Below are positions 35,293-39,833 of a stretch of 39,833 nt of DNA, in pieces. The stretch comes from Rhodocyclales bacterium RIFCSPLOWO2_02_FULL_63_24. Its GTDB lineage: Bacteria; Pseudomonadota; Gammaproteobacteria; Burkholderiales; Rhodocyclaceae. Where the stretch lies: contig MHZX01000128.1 of the NCBI GenBank assembly GCA_001828935.1, forward strand, positions 1 through 39,833, given 5' to 3'. A program made the translations under genes and the position numbers. Under the pieces are notes generated by a model that saw only the letters and a program-made list of their open reading frames with translations, was not told where the DNA came from and searched no databases. Each line of letters begins with the position of its first letter. The first letter of the stretch is position 1.

Positions 35293-36087
35293 ATGCAGAA
35301 ACAGGACAAGGATTTTCTCCAGCGCATCGCCGCGGGCCATAAGGTGGACGTCCCCCAGGGCGAGTTGTTGCGTTGTGCGGGGGAAAGCGTTCCTATCGGA
35401 TACCGCAGCGAACTGATGCGCCTGGCGGTCGTTTTCGCCGATTCCGAGCTGGCCGGCGCGGCAGGCTTCTGCCCCTTCATCAACCGCGGTCCGGGACTGC
35501 GCGAACGCATCGTCGCGGCCAGGATCGTCACCGAAAAATATGTGCATGCCGACATGGCGCTCGGACTGCTGCAACCCTTCGGTGTAAACCCCGTGCTGTA
35601 TGTGCGTTCCCATGCCTGGGATTCGCGCCTCGACCGCCGTGTCGACCTCGGTACGCGGCGCATTGGCGGCGACAAGCGACTCAACGTGTTCCACTATCCG
35701 CTGGAAGGCTGGGAAGATGCCGTGGTCTTCAACATGCTGATGGGCCAGGCTACCGCGATCCAGCTGGCCGAAATGACGCAAAGCTCCTATGCGCCGCTGG
35801 CCGCTGCAATCACGCAGATACTGCCGCGCGAAGCGGAACATGCGCAATTGGGCGAAAGCGGAGTCAGGCAGGCCATCGAGCACGGCGGCGGCAAGGCGGC
35901 AGTGCAGGCCGCGGTCGACTACTGGCATCCTCGGGTCGCCGCCACTTTTGGCCGCATCGATTCGGCGCATGCCGCAACCTACATCCAGTACGGCCTGCGT
36001 CGGCGCAGCAGCGCGGAAATGCTCACCGACTGGAAAGTACAATCCGCCGCGGCCCTCGATCGCCTCGGCGTCGCGATTCCCCACTGA
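35293..36087 (+). CDS. PaaA/PaaC-family (phenylacetyl-CoA epoxidase-like) ferritin-fold protein
   Basis: A 264-residue protein aligning along its length with the PaaA/PaaC family: YRSELMRLAVVFADSELAG (helix with the first metal Glu), an ARIVTEKYVHADMALG helix, FHYPLEGWEDAVVF, and LPREAEHAQLGES with a proper E-x-x-H. PaaA is the catalytic subunit that epoxidises phenylacetyl-CoA. Two oddities: the first metal pair reads E-x-x-x-H where PaaA has E-x-x-H, and none of paaB, paaC, paaD or paaE follows. PaaA of E. coli is about 45 residues longer at the C-terminus. ATG 35293 has GGAG 6 bases upstream; an earlier GTG (35281) does not. It leads the operon with paaG, paaI and thiolase, so it handles a CoA ester in that route. 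Confidence 0.75.
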   Translation: MQKQDKDFLQRIAAGHKVDVPQGELLRCAGESVPIGYRSELMRLAVVFADSELAGAAGFCPFINRGPGLRERIVAARIVTEKYVHADMALGLLQPFGVNPVLYVRSHAWDSRLDRRVDLGTRRIGGDKRLNVFHYPLEGWEDAVVFNMLMGQATAIQLAEMTQSSYAPLAAAITQILPREAEHAQLGESGVRQAIEHGGGKAAVQAAVDYWHPRVAATFGRIDSAHAATYIQYGLRRRSSAEMLTDWKVQSAAALDRLGVAIPH

Positions 36088-36108
36088 TCGACTTCCGAAA
36101 GCCAGCCG

Positions 36109-36897
36109 ATGAACTATCAGCACATCATTTTCTCGCTCGAAGACGGTATCGCACGCATCACCTTCAACCGTCCCGACCGCCTCAACAGCTTCAACGCCGA
36201 GATGCATCTTGAGCTGCGCGACGCTCTCGCCAAGACACGTGACGGTGGCGCCCGCGTGCTGCTGCTGACCGGGGCCGGACGCGGCTTCTGCGCCGGCCAG
36301 GATCTGGCCGATCGGAATGTCTCGGCCGGCAGCGATCCGGTCGACCTGGGCTTTACCATCGAGACCTATTACAAGCCGCTGGTGCTGAGCCTGCGTGCGC
36401 TCGAAATGCCCGTCATCTGTGCCGTCAATGGCGTCGCCGCCGGAGCCGGCGCCAGCATTGCGCTGGCCTGCGACATCGTGCTGGCGGCACGCTCGGCCTC
36501 CTTCATCCAGGCCTTCTGCAAGCTCGGCCTGGTGCCAGATGCCGGCGGCACCTGGGCGCTGCCGCGGCTGGTCGGCACCGCCCGCGCCATGGGCCTGGCC
36601 ATGCTTGGCGAAAAGCTCTCCGCCGAGCAGGCCGCGGACTGGGGGCTGATCTGGAAATGCGTCGATGACGACCAGTTGATGGCCGAGGCCGACAAGCTCG
36701 CGATCCACTTCAGCACGGCGCCGACCAAGGGCCTGGCGCGCACCAAGCAGGCGCTCTACGCCAGCAGCGGCAACAACCTGGAACAGCAACTCGAACTGGA
36801 GCGCGCCAGCCAGCAGGAACTCGGCTTCGGTCACGACTACCGCGAGGGCGTCGCCGCCTTCATGGAAAAGCGCAGCGCCAACTTCACGGGCGAATGA
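36109..36897 (+). CDS. paaG: PaaG-type ring-epoxide isomerase (crotonase family)
   Basis: A 262-residue crotonase-fold enzyme. The oxyanion-hole segments are FCAGQDLADR and GVAAGAGASIALACDI; the catalytic Asp is in GLVPDAGGTWALPRL, the PaaG pattern, while the second Glu of true enoyl-CoA hydratases is replaced. PaaG turns the 1,2-epoxide of phenylacetyl-CoA into the oxepin form. It starts 21 bases after the PaaA-family gene and its stop overlaps the paaI start (36894-36897). Confidence 0.93.
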   Translation: MNYQHIIFSLEDGIARITFNRPDRLNSFNAEMHLELRDALAKTRDGGARVLLLTGAGRGFCAGQDLADRNVSAGSDPVDLGFTIETYYKPLVLSLRALEMPVICAVNGVAAGAGASIALACDIVLAARSASFIQAFCKLGLVPDAGGTWALPRLVGTARAMGLAMLGEKLSAEQAADWGLIWKCVDDDQLMAEADKLAIHFSTAPTKGLARTKQALYASSGNNLEQQLELERASQQELGFGHDYREGVAAFMEKRSANFTGE

Positions 36898-37336
36898 TGG
36901 GCATGACACCACAGCAGATCGCCGAGCGCTGCACCGAAATCATGTGGCCCGACGACCACGCAGCGCGCGGTCTCGGCATCGTCATTACCCGCACCACGCC
37001 GGGCGCCGCCACGGTGAGCATGAAAGTGCGTCAGGACATGGTTAACGGGCACGGCATCTGCCACGGCGGCTTCATTTTCGCGCTGGCCGACACCAATTTC
37101 GCCTATGCCTGCAACAGCTTCAACCACCGTGCAGTGGCCGCCGGCGTGGACATAAACTTTATCGCTCCCGCCCATCTCGGCGATACACTCACGGCCAGCG
37201 GCGGCGCGCGCCACCAGGGCGGCCGCAGCGGCATCTACGACATCGAGGTCACGAACCAGGACGGCAAGACCATCGCCCTGTTTCGCGGCCGCTCCACCCG
37301 CATCAAGGGCCACTTCTTCGAAGAAAGCACAACGGA

Positions 37337-37340
<4 letters not shown>
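36894..37340 (+). CDS. paaI: PaaI-type hotdog thioesterase
   Basis: A 148-residue hotdog-fold protein with NGHGICHGGFIFALADTNFA, the active-site helix with Asp of ALAD and the Gly-Gly of HGG, and DINFIAPAHLGDTLTASG. PaaI cleaves hydroxyphenylacetyl-CoA and similar by-products to free CoA, a rescue function shared with paaY across the control region. The start overlaps the paaG stop (ATGA); a second ATG three bases on is possible. The stop likewise overlaps the thiolase start. Confidence 0.92.
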
Positions 37341-38545
<1,205 letters not shown>

Positions 38546-38574
38546 CACCCGGGGCGGCGCATGGGACGGCGGCG

Positions 38575-39318
38575 ATGAGCACCGATCATTTTTCGGCCCA
38601 CGCCGCCGACTATGCGAAAGCCCGGCCTTCCTATCCGCCCGAGCTGTTTTCCTGGCTCGCGCAACAATGCGCAACGCGTGACCTGGCGTGGGATTGCGGC
38701 ACCGGCAACGGTCAGGCGGCGCAAGCGCTGGCCGCGCACTTCAAACACGTCTACGCCACCGATCTATCCGCCGAACAGGTCGCCCAGGCGATACCCCACC
38801 CGCGCATCGACTACCGCGCCGCACCGGCCGAAGCCAGCGGCCTGGCGGATCGCAGTTGCGATCTGGTGGTGGTCGCGCAGGCCCTGCACTGGTTCTGCAA
38901 CGACACGTTCTACGCCGAGGTAAGGCGGGTACTCAAGCCCGGCGGCCTGTTTGCCGCCTGGACCTACACCCTGCTGCGCGGCGAGCCTCAGCTCGACGCC
39001 ATGGTGCAGGACTTCTACGTCAATACGGTCGGTCCGTATTGGCCGCCCGAACGGCGCTGGGTCGACCTTGGGTACCGCGACATGCCCTTCCCCTGCGCCG
39101 ACATCGTCACCCCCGAATTCGAGATCCAGCTCGAATGGACCCTGGCCGACCTGCTGGCCTACCTGCGCACCTGGTCGGCCACCCAGCGCTGCATCAAGGA
39201 AACCGGCAACGACCCATGCATCGCCCTGGGCGAACGCCTGGAACAGGTTTGGCCCGATCCACAAGCCAGAAAGCGCATCGTCTGGCCGATTGCCCTGCGT
39301 TGCGGGAGGCTTGAATGA
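38575..39318 (+). CDS. Class I SAM-dependent methyltransferase (type 11)
   Basis: A 247-residue protein with WDCGTGNGQAAQALAAHF (motif I, acidic-rich SAM loop), VYATDLSAEQVAQA (Asp of beta 2), CDLVVVAQALHWF (motif post II) and LKPGGLFAAWTYTLL (motif III). The group is like the Tam/YcgJ-type and yeast trans-aconitate methyltransferases (HWFCND segment). It begins 29 bases after the thiolase stop at ATG 38575; the open frame further up overlaps the thiolase gene and is not used. Its stop overlaps the msrA start. The substrate is unknown. Confidence 0.88.
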   Translation: MSTDHFSAHAADYAKARPSYPPELFSWLAQQCATRDLAWDCGTGNGQAAQALAAHFKHVYATDLSAEQVAQAIPHPRIDYRAAPAEASGLADRSCDLVVVAQALHWFCNDTFYAEVRRVLKPGGLFAAWTYTLLRGEPQLDAMVQDFYVNTVGPYWPPERRWVDLGYRDMPFPCADIVTPEFEIQLEWTLADLLAYLRTWSATQRCIKETGNDPCIALGERLEQVWPDPQARKRIVWPIALRCGRLE

Positions 39319-39833
39319 GCAGCGAACAAACTATCGAAGTTGCTACGCTGGGTGGCGGCTGCTTCTGGTGCCTGGAAGCGGCCTTTGTCCAACTCGCCGG
39401 CGTCGAGTCGGTGGTCTCCGGCTACGCCGGAGGAAGCATGCTGAATCCCGACTACCGCAGCGTCTGCGGCGGCCATACCGGTCACGCCGAAGTGGTCCAG
39501 GTGCGCTTCGACCCGGCGGCGATCGACTATCTCACCGTGCTGCAAGCCTTCTTTGCCATCCATGACCCGACCACGCTGAATCGACAGGGCAACGATGTCG
39601 GCACGCAATACCGCTCGGTGATATTCACCCATGACGCGGAGCAGGAGATGACGGCAAAAGAACTGATCGCGGAACTCACGGCAGCGAAAATCTGGCCCGC
39701 CGCCATCGTCACCGCCGTGTCGCCAGCGCCGACTTTCTGGCCGGCCGAGGCATATCACCAGCACTACTTCGCCAACAACCCGGATCAGTCCTACTGCCAG
39801 TTCGTCGTCGCGCCGAAGGCGGCCAAGCTGCGC
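39315..39833 (+). CDS. msrA: Peptide methionine-S-sulfoxide reductase A, partial (runs off the window)
   Basis: 173 codons in frame with no stop before the window ends, reading MSSEQTIEVATLGGGCFWCL, where GCFWC is the MsrA active-site motif. Further landmarks are GYAGG, HAEVVQVRFDP, FFAIHDPTTLNRQGNDVGTQ and FWPAEAYHQHYFANN, so the protein is nearly complete. MsrA reduces the S epimer of methionine sulfoxide in proteins. ATG 39315 overlaps the methyltransferase stop (ATGA). MsrB is not visible. Confidence 0.96.
   Translation, partial: MSSEQTIEVATLGGGCFWCLEAAFVQLAGVESVVSGYAGGSMLNPDYRSVCGGHTGHAEVVQVRFDPAAIDYLTVLQAFFAIHDPTTLNRQGNDVGTQYRSVIFTHDAEQEMTAKELIAELTAAKIWPAAIVTAVSPAPTFWPAEAYHQHYFANNPDQSYCQFVVAPKAAKLR

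Noticed and set aside
35248..36912. 554-codon minus-strand frame opposite the PaaA-family and paaG genes
   Set aside because: High-GC antisense frame; the + strand proteins are clear family members with overlapping stops and starts.

Overview
The window looks like a chromosomal segment of a betaproteobacterium, most likely of the Rhodocyclales or a nearby group. The reasons are high-GC coding, a short MaoC-less PaaN in an aerobic phenylacetyl-CoA-type cluster, a sucC-sucD pair, and dense genes joined by ATGA overlaps. This placement is inference from gene content and protein character; no database search was possible. I see no rRNA, tRNA, CRISPR array, phage or intact insertion sequence.

Left part (1-13.9 kb): surface glycosylation and pilus. 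A membrane-protein fragment is joined out of frame to a family 2 glycosyltransferase that has lost its N-terminus (junction near 655-668), followed by a polytopic membrane protein, all on the + strand. Facing them on the - strand is a long tightly packed run. It begins with a 60-residue type IV pilin behind a clear sigma-54 promoter and a small secreted four-cysteine protein, and the pair ends in a strong terminator. The run continues with an ABC-2 permease, a membrane-anchored TPR-like protein and an ABC ATPase (a trio whose make-up recalls myxobacterial PilG/PilH/PilI), a TPR-OGT-methyltransferase fusion, a second TPR-OGT protein, a family 4 glycosyltransferase and a third TPR-OGT protein. 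The most economical reading is a split short-pilin system with its export/assembly ABC module and a dedicated O-glycosylation set.

14-15.5 kb is a scarred zone: a decayed pilin paralogue with no start codon, the N-terminal remnant of an integrase-type transposase, and a small SAM-dependent methyltransferase.

15.5-28.1 kb is the most striking region: an eight-gene, co-directional signalling cluster on the - strand. In transcription order it encodes a CHASE2 Ser/Thr kinase, a PP2C phosphatase, a two-FHA-domain protein, a CHASE2 adenylate/guanylate cyclase, a metallo-beta-lactamase-fold cyclic-nucleotide phosphodiesterase, a cyclic-nucleotide-binding/rhodanese protein, a GAF-GspE/PilB-type ATPase and a GAF-HD-GYP protein. 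It holds apparent synthesis, breakdown and binding of a cyclic mononucleotide, writer/eraser/reader of Ser/Thr phosphorylation, and a c-di-GMP hydrolase candidate around a secretion-type ATPase that has no platform or pilin gene beside it.

28.2-32.2 kb is central metabolism: sucD and sucC (- strand, strong terminator, REP-like spacer between them) and glpK (+ strand).

32.2-39.8 kb holds two divergent phenylacetate-type groups around an AT-rich control region with repeated GATAC/GTATC half-sites: flavodoxin-paaN-paaY leftward, and a PaaA/PaaC-family diiron protein-paaG-paaI-thiolase-methyltransferase-msrA rightward. msrA runs off the end of the window.
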